Shown: positions 46,073 through 58,119 of the stretch, in pieces
Layout of the letters: every line of letters begins with the position of its first letter
How positions within the stretch are numbered: the stretch's first letter is position 1
Assembly (NCBI GenBank): GCA_002633025.1
Contig: NMRB01001621.1
Span: forward strand, 83,496-147,495
Direction of reading: 5' to 3'
Source of the DNA: Notospermus geniculatus
Lineage: Eukaryota > Nemertea > Pilidiophora > Heteronemertea > Lineidae
Length of the DNA: 64,000 bases
Position numbers and translations under genes: made by a program
The notes under the pieces: model-generated
The model's database searches: none
Told to the model about the DNA's origin: nothing
What the model saw: only the letters and a program-made list of their open reading frames with translations

Positions 46073-46631
46073 CAGAGCTACCAACCCTCCCGTATTTTCC
46101 GTATTTAGTCCGGAAAATCAGCCCCAGTACGGACGATACGGAAGTACCCTCGAAAAGTACGATTTTACCATGTCTGCCAAAACTGTGCAGTGAGACCACA
46201 CCACATGCTCACGAAACAGTGTAGTTGAGACCTGGAAAGCTGCAACATGGCGGCCATGACTGCATGGCGGCAATCTCATCCATGTCATCAGAGTTTGCAT
46301 TCTGATTGTGGAAGTTCAGCATGTTTTCAACTGCTTCTTGCATATTTGACAGTTCATAAACCATGAAATAGTGTGTGTGGTCCGTATCTGGGGCTTTTTT
46401 GGCATGCGTATGTTAGTATTGTGCAAGATTTCACTTGCGTTTGCACTAAGATTTCCAACAAGATGATGCAAGATTTGAAGGCAAAACGGGGCCTACGCAC
46501 GTTATCATGGTTACCTAAACCCCTGGAATCAATCCGAACTGAGAGTACTGAAAGACCCCCAAAAAATCCGGAAAAATGGTGAAATTTGTGGAAAAATTCC
46601 GGAAGGCATCAATTAGGGGTTAGCAGCTCTG
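46073..46631. mobile_element. hAT-like non-autonomous element, copy A only
   Basis: The 559-bp insert has inverted ends CAGAGCTACCAACC and GGTTAGCAGCTCTG and is flanked by GGAGGG. Copy B shows the empty site GGAGGAGGGCTAACCC (about 58715). CAGAG-type termini suit hAT elements, whose duplications are usually 8 bp; here 6 are certain because the flank is itself a GGA repeat. Internal open frames are short and unrecognised. It lies between the aldolase and DRG2. Confidence 0.7.
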
Positions 46632-47136
46632 GGAGGGCCAACCCTTGAAGTGGTCAAATCTTGTTGAGACTGATTCATTCACATGGTAGCCATACAAACA
46701 CAACTACATCACATCACAGCAGTTTCTGTTCAAGTGTAAATCATGAGAGAGGTAGTGCATGAATCTTCATGTAATACAAAGAATAAAATCCAACCACAAG
46801 ATTACATTGTATAACACAAATTCTTTGAAATGCAGAATACATGGAAGTATTCCAGTCAATATATGTATCTTGAATAGCACATGCAACTGAATACACATCA
46901 GAATGGAACAGACACACTGAACATACTCTGGCAGGGTTTTCAGTACGTGTTACACCAGGTGGGTAGGTGCAATTTCATCTTACAGTTTACACTGTTGGAT
47001 TACTTATTTCCTAGTAGTTCCTGTCACTACTGGATCATGTACTTGTTCAGAAAGTGGAAGGATCAGCACGTCATATATGTGAATGTGAAAATCCACATAT
47101 TTTTACCAAATATCTGTTACATTATCACAAGCAAAA

Positions 47137-50100
47137 TCACTTCTTTACAATTTGGATGACGTCATCGTGTGCCATTGTATGGTGAAGTCCTACTCGTTGT
47201 GGGTTGAATTTCACACTTCTGCCCTGTAAAAACAAAACGATATGGTTGCAGTTCTTATAATGTATGCTAACGAGCTACTGATGATTAAAATATTGAGTTG
47301 AGGGCCCAGGCCAACAGATTTGAAGACGCCCAGTGAAATCAGTACTGTACTTACCCACACTAAAGCATATTTGAATTGTTGGACTAATGTTCTGTGTACA
47401 TTGTGGCACTGCAAATAATACATGGGAAAAGTAACCTTAATAGACTGATAACACAAGTATTTTGAGTAAAGGGACACAGCAGTGTGGTAATTTCACTATT
47501 TGAAGATTCAATGACAGTCACCAATAATTCAAATGTCAACATTCAGAACAAGGAATTGAGCTCTTTTGTGAAGAGAATTACATAAGAATCTTACCACGTG
47601 TTCAACCGTGCACCCCTTCCGTAAAATAAGGCCACCTTCAAAATCTGGATGCTCTGAGGAGGAAGAAAGTAGAGTGGTTATACTGTGAGATTCACATCAA
47701 CAAAATGAACAGAAAGCAGATTTAGGGACGGATCTGTAGTGATTACATTCGTAGGCTTACCTCCTCTTTTCTTTGTATAGACTCGAACTAATGCTAAATA
47801 TTCCCAGACTCTTTCTAACAGGTAATCTAGATTTAGATTCATATTACAACTGAAAAAAAGAAAAAAACAATGTAGACTGTACGTTATTCAACACCAAGAA
47901 AAGAAGACGTGTAAATGAAGGTGAAGACAGTTCCCCAACTAACCTCACAACAACAGAATCTGGTCGTCGAGCTAAATTGTCGACTTCTTCTATAGAAATC
48001 TGATCTATTTTGTTGTATACCTGAAAACAGATTTTAAATTTGAAGAAATTGTGATATCGCAAAATGAGAAAGGCAGGTCAGCTGAACACTCCCTGCCGAG
48101 GAAACGAGTTCATCCTTTGTGAGAACAGCCACAAGTATATTGAGGAAGCTTTGCGTATTTATATTGCTTTTTTTAGGAAATGAACTTCCTTAAATGCGTG
48201 TACTAGTGTAATCCTACTTACATATACACAGTTCAGGTAGACACGATTGCCTGCTATGACATCTATGAATTGATCTGGTGTGCAGTCCTCCCTGAATAGC
48301 ACTTCAGCATTAAATATTTCTGACAAATGGTCAAGGAAACTCATTTCATATCAGAGGATAAAACACAATGGTGAGGTTAAGACCTGGTCCGACTCCCACC
48401 CCCGCTCCGACTCCAAGGTGCTAAAATTCGGATTTTTCAAGTCGGAGATAAATTTACCACCCATGCAGGCGGGTTCTATTCATTCTCCTGAATGAGTAAA
48501 CACTATCGCTTTGGAAAACCCCGTTATATTTGATGACATAGTTCCCAAAAAAGGAATCCTCTGGAGTCGGAGTCGAGACTCGGAATGTTATCTGAACCTC
48601 CCGAATAAAGCATTCCCCAGGGTTCATGGGTTAGTTGTCACCTCCTCTGAGAAACATAACCAGACCAAGAAAGTCATCAATTTCATAACCCCGCACCCGA
48701 GAGTGACAATGACTCGAGACCTTTTTCTTTGTCATTCTCGGGCAATTCTAACTTCTGAACAGCGGTAGCCCATCACCACCATGCCACAATAACAACACCT
48801 GATACAGCAAAGGATACTGTATTCATGTAATATGAGTTGGACTAGTTTTTCATTACACTGAGTAAGTGGAAGAGTCGAGTTGAAGGAGAGACCACCACCT
48901 TTTTTAATCTGGAAGGCAAAGTTTGTTATGTGTGAGGGAAGCCATCTCAACCTTTCAGCAACAGAATTAGAATTTCCAAGATCACATATGCTCAGGGAAT
49001 TGAGCATGAAAAGTTCAGAAATAATCTTATACAAACCTTGAAGTATATGTTGGGCCTTTTCTGATTTAAACGTATCCCCACTTCTTCCAACTCTTTTTCT
49101 AAAAGCATCCTAGAAAGAAAAGAGGGCCATGAAAAGGTTACGATTCATTCGGATGACATTCTCCATAGAATAGCACCCAAAACTAAATACATGTATTCAT
49201 AGTAGTTTTTGCCCAAACTGAAGTGGCGTCTACCAAATCTTACCTTTGAACATCCCCTTTGGTTGCATCCAGCATCATTATCACAAGGTCAGCTGTTCTT
49301 GCTACAGCTATCACCTGCCGTCCACGGCCTTTACCTGCAGTCACCAAATATTTGTCAGAAATGCCAATAGCTTTCTGTACCAATTGATTTTGGCAAGTTA
49401 CCAACACCCTTCTTCATGGGATGCATAAAAACCTATCTCTCTGCTTGCTATTTATTCAACTTAGATCCAATATTTCTATGAGCTTATTTGGAAAAACACA
49501 GAGATTACCCTGCAGGTAAATTGTCCCACAAATCTCGAACATACAATGTAATTACCTACCAGAAGCAGCCCCCTCGATGATACCAGGTAAATCAAGTAAC
49601 TGAATGTTGGCTCCATTGTACTGAAAAGGTAACAACAATCAAAGGAAGTTCTAAATCTCACACTAGGGACTTTTGGCAAGGCTCCGTATCGTCGATCCGT
49701 ATCACATATGACTTTAATAGAAAATGCATTAACTCAATACGTCATATGGATCGACGATACGGAGCCTGGCCAAAAGTCCTAATATTAGACAACACCTGTT
49801 GATACATCAGATCCATAAACACAACAGCAAGAGTCAGAATCACAGCATGGGAAATAAAAACTCACCTCAACTACACCAGGGATACAGGTCAAGGTGGTGA
49901 ATTCATAGCTAGCACACTCACTGAATGTTTGAGTCAGTGTGTTGAGAAGTGTGGACTGAAATTTGTAAAAGAGGAGAGTGTAATGGTAATGCTGTTCTCA
50001 TCTTCGTCTGAATTGATGCAAGTTAACTAAACTCTAAATTATAGCACTGGCAGTCACAAAGTTATCACAGGAATGTTGTTGTACTTGTAGTACAGGCACG

Positions 50101-51207
50101 AATCCATCTGAATTTTTGAAAATGATGAGTGATGGAGCTTCACACTTAACCTCATCTGCCATCAGTTACAATCAGTGACAGCAGCAGAATATTTAGGCCC
50201 CATAAAAAAAATATTAGTTTATCATCCTTGTCACCTGAAGAAACTGATGCGGGAGGGCGATTTTTTTTCCTTGCACAATAAAACACTCTGAAAATCCAGT
50301 TTGTATTGCCCCTGCACATAGAGAACCATTGAACATTGTCCAAAATCATGAGTACAGTATTGCGTAGTGCATTTGCAATTCAATATACCGGGTACCATTC
50401 AATATACCATACACAATATACCATACACTATGAAGCATGGACTCCACGACCTGACCATGTGCTTTTGTTTTGACTGGAGACTGACCACGTGGCTTTGTTG
50501 TGTCTGGTTTGGGACCGTTCCCATTTCATGTTTGTAGGGGGTGCAGGAACCTGTTTCATGCATCTTGACTAATCAAGGCCTCCGGTCACTCCGCCCTTCG
50601 AACTACGCTCCCTTCACCCTTGACGACCACCGTTTGTCATCCTGCTCGCAGACAGGTCGTTCCATGGACCGCACACACCCCCACCACTGTCAATGATAAA
50701 TGAGTGTAACCCAATGTTTTGTGAATACAACATGCATTAACGTATTAGATTATTCTTCATTTTGAGATTTTCATCGATCCAAACCTCACAATGTTCCTAT
50801 CTTCGTCATAAACCGCGCTTTCAGTAACGTTTGGCTGCTTCAGCCGCCACGCTCATGGGCGGCAAATGCGAGCGATAAATGCTACGGTGGTCGGCAAGGG
50901 TGGATGGAGCGATAGTAGGAGTGACAGGAAGCCTTGGTTGGGCAAGATGGTTTCATGCAGTCTTTGCATCATAAACGTGCTCAGGCATGTCAAAGAGATG
51001 TATCTACCACTCCTGCAGTGAAATTTAAAAATAATTTTTTTCTCCATGTGGCCAGAAAAAGTGACACTGGCGGGGATGATAAACTAACTGTTTTTTATGG
51101 GGCCTTATGTTCTGAAAACGTCTCTGCTTCCGCACCTTTCCTACAGATGGGAAACCAATCAAGGCACATCTGGCATCACCTGATTTCATGACATCGAATC
51201 CTTCACC
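47137..51207 (-). CDS. DRG2: DRG2 GTPase, copy A (first two exons missing)
   Basis: A developmentally regulated GTP-binding protein of the OBG-HflX superfamily, ribosome-associated in eukaryotes and normally paired with DFRP2/RWDD1. Exons in transcript order: 51136-51207, 49866-49955, 49560-49620, 49244-49334, 49037-49109, 48818-48908, 48222-48319, 47944-48020, 47761-47849, 47595-47653, 47355-47408, 47137-47223 (stop TGA). Visible motifs: G1 GFPSVGK|ST, split by an intron exactly after the Lys; switch [12 protein letters not shown]4 NKID; and a C-terminal TGS-domain ending [27 protein letters not shown] is also typical. The exons encoding the N-terminal helix ([12 protein letters not shown]) are not in this copy because the sequence switches to copy B at 51424. 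Transcribed towards the aldolase. Confidence 0.92.
49664..49782. mobile_element. Palindromic MITE in DRG2 intron, copy A
   Basis: Inverted ends (AGGGACTTTTGGCAAGGCTC and GAGCCTGGCCAAAAGTCCT) continue inward through CCGTATCGTCGATCCGTAT and its inverse. TA borders the element on both sides. About 119 bp. Copy B: 62460-62585. Confidence 0.75.
50075..50458. other. 380-bp stretch present only in copy A, DRG2 intron
   Basis: Copy B joins AAAGTTATAGGAATGTTGTA directly to GTGCTTTTGTTTTGACTGG; copy A has about 380 bases between. I cannot define terminal repeats. It contains a segment (50190-50250, with AGGCCCCATAAAAAA and AGTTTATCATCC) that recurs inverted at about 51055-51105, so a repeat is involved. 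Confidence 0.5.
50561..50949. mobile_element. MITE with 8-bp target duplication (hAT-like), copy A only
   Basis: The 389-bp insert is flanked by GTTTCATG (50553-50560 and 50950-50957); copy B has a single GTTTCATG before CAGTCTTTGC (about 62982). The termini CATCTTG and CAAGATG begin imperfect inverted repeats of about 70 bp sharing CCAAGGC, GTCACTCC and CGACCACCGT. There is no coding content. The 8-bp duplication points to hAT or a similar superfamily. Confidence 0.8.
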
Positions 51208-51595
51208 CTGAAAAAATGAAGAAGGCAAAACATAACAAATAAAGAGACATTGAAAAATATAGCTCATGAATAAATATGTCTTTCACCTTGCAATGTCTTT
51301 CACCTTGGAAACCCGATTTCTATTTCATATTCATGAATAAATAGGTGGTAAACATTAAGGCCTATGATAGGGCCAACAAGAGAGACACAATACCATATAT
51401 AGGCCTAGGCTATTGTGCAATTATGAAACCACAACTGACAATGAATTGAGAATGAAATTTCATTTTGCCACCTCATGAAGAGTTCACAGGTTGAGCCATA
51501 GTCTGGTTGCAGTCAGGTAGATATGACTTCCACTGCAGGTAAAAGGGAGACAATCACTATTCACTTCATCAGTCAACAGTATCCTCTTTACTCAC

Positions 51596-53818
51596 TCAAA
51601 CACTGAGCTGTCATTTTGATCCCCCCAAATAAGAATCTCAGATATGGACCTCAGTGTCTCAACAAGCTGACTCTTATTGGTGTCTGTAACAGTTTGGTTC
51701 TTGCACAGAATACCATAGAGAAACCTGGAAAAAAAGATTGAGAGATATATATGAAATGACTGATGTCATGATTAGGCCTACTGCATTCCCTTGCTGCCCT
51801 TGGGATTGGCCTTCTTAGTTCTTGTCCAGCAGGGTCGCACTAATTTGCGTCCAACTGCGACCAATTGCGTCCAACACTATAAAAAAGTAATTTTTAAGAA
51901 TAAAGTGTCCATATCAATATTTATGAGTGTAGGCAGGAGTCAATCAAACATTCCTGAAATGAATTTGGAACGTTTTCAATCGTTTATTTACATGATTTAT
52001 TGAGTTTATTTTCGCGTCCAGAAGCCGGCGGCCATTTTGTTGTTATCGTTGTCTGGGGTAGACTCTGTCAAAATGGCCGCCATTGCCTGAAGAGTCACAA
52101 TCGCGGAAGGCTGGCCTCCACGGAGTTTTTTTGACCCGTCAAATGTCATATAATTCACCTTTTTGTGATTAATTCTGATGAGATAACGTTGAGAATGACC
52201 ATTTAAAACATAAATTTGAACATTTGTATTGATAAAATTAGCGTTTTATAGCGTTGGACGCAACTGGACGCAATTGGTCGCAGTTGGACGCAAATTAGTG
52301 CGACCGAAGACTAGCATATGCTTTTACTTCAGATTTGTAGCGTTGCCTAGTGCATTTGTATTGCAAAATTCAAGTAAAAGCATAATAGCTAGGCCTACTT
52401 GTCTTTATTCATATGACCCATTGTCTGCTGACACTACTCATGTGCAGACTATGGATGCCTAAACACTAGACTAAAAAACTGCCAACTTTTCAGTAGATCT
52501 AGGTCCTATGTAGCCAGTATGAATTATACTGTAGAAAATATCATTATTTTTTACTCTACGAACAGTATCACTGATCACCTCACACCAAGAGGCCAGTACA
52601 ATGACACTACATGCATACAATGTATTCTATACAATGTATACACTTACATCAATGCACTGTACGCAGACTACAGTGTACACACGCCAATGCATGAATTGTC
52701 CAGACGACTGGCACTTTGTTTACAGTATTCTGGGGCCTCAATCCCCTTTGTTGAAGATTTTATTGATTATTTTACAGCAGTGATCGAAATTATTCCACCT
52801 GAGCACCAAGATCTAATCAAAAATTAGTGAAAAATTTCCTCCAGTTTTCACAAAAACGTCATCTTCTTCCTCAAAGAATATTTTACCTGGATATCAGCCA
52901 TGACAGCTTCCTCATTTTGAACGGTGCATTCTGGGTAAAATGACGCTGCGAAATAGTCAGATATTTCAAATTTTCCGACTAAATTGCATTAAAATTACCC
53001 ACGTATGCATCTCTGTGACCGCATATCAAAAAGAATTGTTGAAAAANTATTTATGAGTGTAGGCAGGAGTCAATCAAACATTCCTGAAATGAATTTGGAA
53101 CGTTTTCAATCGTTTATTTACATGATTTATTGAGTTTATTTTCGCGTCCAGAAGCCGGCGGCCATTTTGTTGTTATCGTTGTCTGGGGTAGACTCTGTCA
53201 AAATGGCCGCCATTGCCTGAAGAGTCACAATCGCGGAAGGCTGGCCTCGGGAGTTTTTTGACCCGTCAAATGTCATATAATTCACCTTTTTGTGATTAAT
53301 TCTGATGAGATAACGTTGAGAATGACCATTTAAAACATAAATTTGAACATTTGTATTGATAAAATTAGCGTTTTATAGCGTTGGACGCAACTGGACGCAA
53401 TTGGTCGCAGTTGAGTTGGACGCAAATTAGTGCGACCGCCAGCAAGTGCAAAAGTACAACTATCCATCCTAGGCCTACTGGCCATGTCATCTATGACCTC
53501 ATTCAATCAGTTCAATGGGTCTGTTTTAGTTTGATACCGGTATAGCGGTCTAGGCCTAGTAGGCATGCCATAGCCTTGGCCTTGACGTGCAGCGCTAGCT
53601 AGGCCTACGTCATGTACTACAGTGTGTACGTGTTCGTGTACTGTTCAGTTCACTGGTTCACGCCGCATTTTTTTCATGTTTTTCGGGTGACCAGCTTACT
53701 TCAAATGCTCGAGTGAATGGGGGTTCTTCGGTCTCCAAAGACCCCCAGCAAGCCAGTTCTTTGGCTTGGTGAACATCTCTTCGAATAAACGAGGGTTGAC
53801 GTCGGAAGGGTCCAGCAT
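51596..53818 (-). CDS. CLEC16A: CLEC16A exons 1 and 2, second copy
   Basis: Exon 1 (53700-53818, ATG at 53818) and exon 2 (51596-51724) have the same lengths and phases as 40993-41111 and 40132-40260, with few coding differences (for example Pro-Gly versus Pro-Arg near residue 10). Intron 1 is enlarged by an inserted transposon and by the segment before the N at 53047. No further CLEC16A exons follow because the sequence to the left is the end of block 2 copy A. I read this as the 5' end of the other allele, not a separate gene. Confidence 0.85.
51834..52304. mobile_element. Terminal-inverted-repeat element with GGTCGCACT ends, copy B only
   Basis: The left end (GGTCGCACTAATTTGCGTCC) and right end (the inverse, ending CGCAAATTAGTGCGACC) form about 43-bp TIRs built from repeated GCGTCCAA and GCGACCAA phrases. 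Copy A shows the empty site GTCCAGCAAGTGC (about 40358). With the right-hand flank taken from 53440, CCAGCA is duplicated. The right flank at 52305 does not match, so this end may belong to another genomic copy. Non-coding apart from short frames. Confidence 0.75.
52305..53046. other. Unplaced 740-bp segment between two partial copies of one element
   Basis: This stretch has no match in the other haplotype. It begins where the GGTCGCACT element ends and stops at the single N (53047), after which the same element restarts from its interior. It holds a 102-codon open frame (52519-52827) ending in a modestly plausible protein-like stretch (PFVEDFIDYFTAVIEIIPP), but I do not recognise it. The simplest reading is flank from a different genomic copy of the transposon, joined in by assembly. 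Confidence 0.5.
53048..53439. mobile_element. Partial repeat of the GGTCGCACT element after the N
   Basis: Begins inside the element (the same point as 51919) and runs to its right end AGTGCGACC, then to GCCAGCAAGTGC, the true right flank in CLEC16A intron 1. It has a small in-element duplication (GTTGAGTTGG). With 51834-51918 it makes up one real insertion. Confidence 0.7.
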
Positions 53819-54048
53819 GAACCTAAATACAAGGGCTAAAATCGATGGAACCTCCTGTTTTATTATTTTTCTACGCCATGATTTCCTCTCCTCCTCCTTT
53901 CACTCTGCCGTGGGAATTTCCTGTTAGACGATTCGATTGGCTAAAACGAGCAGGTTCATAAAATACGGACCAATGCTAGCTCTTGTTATTTGTGGACAAG
54001 TGTAATTCTTTCTCGATAGGTGGCAAGGCCGGTAAGACCACCGCCCGG

Positions 54049-54158
54049 TGACGTCATTACCATTACCATAGAGTTAATGATTTCTCATTATGCAAACTGT
54101 GTATTACGTCATTAAAGTATCACTTATTTTCATGATTTCTCATTCTGATATGCAAATT
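54049..54158. promoter_or_regulatory. CRE and octamer motifs, copy B
   Basis: TGACGTCA at 54049-54056 is followed by one ATTACGTCATTA and one ATGCAAAT, the reduced form of the copy A cluster at 41319-41493. Downstream of this point about 190 bases differ completely from copy A. Confidence 0.5.
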
Positions 54159-54998
54159 AGATAAATCCAGCCGTTCATTCTTAGACATGAGAAAATAGGC
54201 GATTCGTACTAAATTTATATACTTAATTTACTTAAATAGAGTCTAGGCCTACATATAAAATATAATATGTAGTAATCTATGATTTTTCATTTACTAACTT
54301 TGATAAAATTCAACTGTATAGATACACTAGTTCTAGTGCTTGTGGTATTAAGTTCAAGTTTTCCCTGACAGGTGGCGAAGCCTGTAAGAAGTGTTCTGCC
54401 AATGTCTGCTGGCTTTTCGGACTCCCAAGTTTTCTCTCATGTCTCCACCTGTCCACGCTTGTTACTAAACCATGTCACATAAATGTACATTATGCAATAC
54501 ATGTAATCAATAGAACCATGTGGTGTGACTGCCAACTGCTGACCTCGCCCGGTGGACGATTATTGACCATTGTCAGCATGCAGTAGGCCTAGGCCCTAGT
54601 GCTTCCTCACCACCTAGCCTACCTCTAGGCCTACCTGCAATATGCCCCGTCCCTGAAGGCGAGGTTGTTTAATTGCATTTTCAATTATTGAACCTGGGTT
54701 CCAGGACACCATCTGCCAAGTTGTGTAGATCTAAACTGCAAGTGGCAGTCAGTGTTACTAACTAGGCCCTATTCATCAAGGGCTGTCTTGATTACTGGAT
54801 TCTCGATCGAACTGTGTGAAAGAAAAATATTGACTCCGTGCAGGGTCTGGTGTGGTTGCTGGTGGCGCCGCCATGGTCGTCGCAGCTGCTGCCAGTGCCA
54901 GTAGCTAGCCTACTGGCAGGCGTATGGCGGGTATTTTTTATTTAAATATGTTTATTCATCTGTAACTACTTTTCTTTCAGAGTTCGTGTTTGCTAACC

Positions 54999-57638
54999 AT
55001 GGCTTCAGTCAGCCTACCGTTTCACCTCCTGTCGCGATGTTCACTTCGACCTGGTCTTCTTGGTGGATTTATGAAGTCCAGTGCTGCTAATTACCATAAT
55101 GGAGCGACAAACCAAAAGGCATCTGACAATGACATGCTGGTCATTGACCTACGAAGTGACACTGTCACGCTACCCAACAAACCGATGAGGGCCGCCATGT
55201 ATACTGCTGATGTTGGCGATGATGTTTATAAAGAGGATCCTTCTGTGAATAGTAGGTCTTCTGATTTTAATCGCATTTTCTTGATTACAAAATTGATTCT
55301 CTAATCAGACCTCTCAGTCTCAACTTTGATTCTTTCTCTTGTTTAAAATCATTCTTTTCGATTTACAGGTCTTCAAGAAAAAGTTGCCAAGCTCTTCAAC
55401 AAAGAAGCTGCCCTTTTTGTACCTACAGGAACGATGGGAAATCTCATTTCTTGTAGGTGAAGTTTTGCATGATTAGAATATTATACAAGAGGTTCACAGG
55501 CCTTCCACTCAGCTGACTAGAAAATGTGCATAGTCAGAAGAGCTACCTGAGGTGAACCAAAGAGACAACACTAACCAATGGAAATATCTATCTGTTGATG
55601 GATCATCAAGGAGATATACGCTTATAGGCTGTGACTGTTATTAGAGTAAAAGACCCATTATTTTGGTATTTCCAGGCATGATACATTGTAATCTTAGAGG
55701 ATTGGAGTGTATACTTGGAGATAAGTCTCACATATTCCTGTATGAACAAGGTGGGCTTGCACAGGTAACGTGATCTTGCTGGAGACATTTACTGGATGGC
55801 TGTGGTGAAGTACTCTATGAAGAGAATTACATGTAGTGTCCCAAGTTTTAAAATTTTGCATGTGTGTGTGAGTGATATGATTATCAATCAGTTCTACTTT
55901 GTGTATAATTCCAACCATCTTCTTTCCTCTTTTAGATTGCAGGTGTTCAACCTCGTCCTATCAGCAACAACGCAGATGGAACATTCTGTATATCAGAATT
56001 CAAATCAAGCATTCGGCCTTTAGATGATCCACATCAGCCATTGACCCGACTCGTTTGTGTAGAAAACACGCATAATTATTGTGGAGGGAACGTCTTGCCA
56101 TTGTCCTTCATGAAAGAGGTATGGATAAAGTCTATAAAAACATTGGTGCCTGCCTGTCACCTCTGGCGCTTTGATCCCTGGTCAGATGCATTCTTCAAGT
56201 GATACGGTTGTCCTTGCCCTTCAGGTTTATGAAAGTGCCAAGTCGGTGGACCTCCATGTCCACTTAGACGGAGCTCGTTTGATGAATGCTGCTGTTGCAA
56301 TGAGTTTACCACCTTCAGAAATACTCCAGTACTGTGATTCAGTCAATATGTGCTTCTCAAAAGTAAGTAACATCTACCCTAAAGATTTCTTTGTGCTATG
56401 AGAGAATTTGAGGTTACAGTCAACAGGTGAGAGACTCCCCCACCACACCACACAACGCCATCCATTCAGATTACATGTTTATGTACCATACTGCGAACAA
56501 GTGTCCTATATGTCGATCACTTCTACGGTATTCTATTCATTTCAGGGACTTGGTGCTCCTGTGGGTTCTGTTATAGCAGGAAAGAGTGAATTCATTGAAA
56601 TGTAAGTACCAACAACCGCAGTGACCACCCCACCATCTGCGGACTTATTGCGTCACAGTGGTTTCAGCATAGGTATGGAAGACTACAAGAAGTTCTATGG
56701 ACGTAGTACTGAAGATATATTCTGAATCTGAACTTGTCTCATTGTGTCCCTTCCTAGGGCTGTGAGGGTAAGAAAGGTCCTCGGAGGAGGAATGCGGCAA
56801 GCTGGGATCCTTGCCGCTGCAGCATCAGTGTCCCTGGACATGGCACAAGTCACACTAACTGCAGACCATAAGCATGCCAAAATGTTAGCTGAGGGTAAGT
56901 GCCTGAACACAAAACTATACTCCCTTTACAAAATCATTTAGCTCTTTGTCAGCATGTCAGATTGTCTTGTACAGTTGACTCTCTGGATGTGACTGGCATG
57001 GGGAGTACACAGGTACAAATTATCATAAGATATCAACTTTGATGTTCCTGATTGAGAGGTGTCCCCTTGATGGAGGTACCTGGTGAGGGAGATACTAATG
57101 TTGTGTTCTGTCTTTTGTTTCTTCAGAGATAAATTCCGTGGCTGATGGAGTTGTGAAAGTTGACCTTGATGGGGTCCAGACCAATATAGTCATGATAGAC
57201 ATCACCAAGCATGACCTGACTGCTGCTCAACTTAGCAATAGATTAATGCAGGTATGTGTGTGCGATATGCACGTGACTTGGGTATAGTACATGTACATTT
57301 TTGTACCTTCATTGGCAAGGTGATGTTTTACAGTTTGTAATGGAAAATCGAACCCAACACCTCGGTGATGGCAGGTGCCAACCTTTCCACTGTGCCAGTC
57401 TGACAGCCCTTCGGTGATGTGCCATTTCTCTCCTTCTATTTGAAACCTTCCTTTTCAATTTCAGGTTACAGAGCAAGAAAGGTTCGACCTCAAGGAGAGC
57501 ATTAGTGTGAAGACTTTGGCTTTTGGATATAAATTACTTCGTTATGTGACTAATTACAATGTCTCGGAGGAAGACATACATCTCGCCATTAAGAAATTCA
57601 AATACGTTCTTGAGGAATATTCAGGGTCCAACAAATAG
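54999..57638 (+). CDS. L-threonine aldolase, copy B
   Basis: Coding exons: 54999-55251, 55369-55452, 55676-55764, 55936-56118, 56225-56362, 56546-56601, 56758-56894, 57127-57251, 57465-57638. All have the same lengths as in copy A and give 412 residues. The key motifs ([29 protein letters not shown]) are intact. Visible differences include Thr184 to Val before ENTHN, Lys to Asn in the GGKVLPL segment (GGNVLPL here) and AMDVPPSEI to AMSLPPSEI. Both copies look functional, which supports allelism or a very recent duplication. Confidence 0.93.
57343..57409 (-). repeat. tRNA-derived SINE head in last aldolase intron, copy B
   Basis: Counterpart of 45043-45107 with box B GGGTTCGATTTTCC. Confidence 0.6.
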
Positions 57639-58119
57639 ATGTTCCTCTTCCAATACAATATAAAGGGTATTAAACAAAAAGACGATGATCCACTTCTTCC
57701 AATAGATATTTCCTGCTGATTAAGTCATGGTGGTGACAAGGCACGAAAACAAATGAAATGCGATTGTACATTAATAATACCAGAAACCAATGCTGAATGT
57801 ACTCAAGCTAGATGATCCTGTTTTGAATACCATTGTCAGTCTAATAAGGTTGTATTGCTGTGTCATACCAGTCCCACCTGTATTCGAGTGGTCAGAGTAA
57901 ATGATTAATTCAGGTTTTATCAGATCCAGGTGCAATATATTTCTCGTATTTTTTTTGCATTTCCTCAAAGTCTGAATAATTGCTCACTATTTTAGCGATC
58001 ACGTTGTTCCAATTTCAAATCATATTAATCATTAATTTATCACATATTTTTGTACATATTATATGTCTTTTTCAATGGACTTGGACTGTACGTACAAGTT
58101 GTACATTTCTTAGTGCATA

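Larger units (their letters stand above)
39960..51423. repeat. Duplicated block 2, copy A
   Basis: Matches 51424-63377 in the same orientation from TGAAACCACAACTGAC onward. It covers CLEC16A exon 2 and exon 1, the shared promoter region, the threonine aldolase gene and DRG2 exons 3 to last. It then switches without any N directly into copy B, again inside CLEC16A intron 2. Confidence 0.88.

Noticed and set aside
46881-47159. 92-codon plus-strand frame
   Set aside because: It is antisense to the last DRG2 exon, with no recognisable family and the same frame in both copies only because the region is duplicated.
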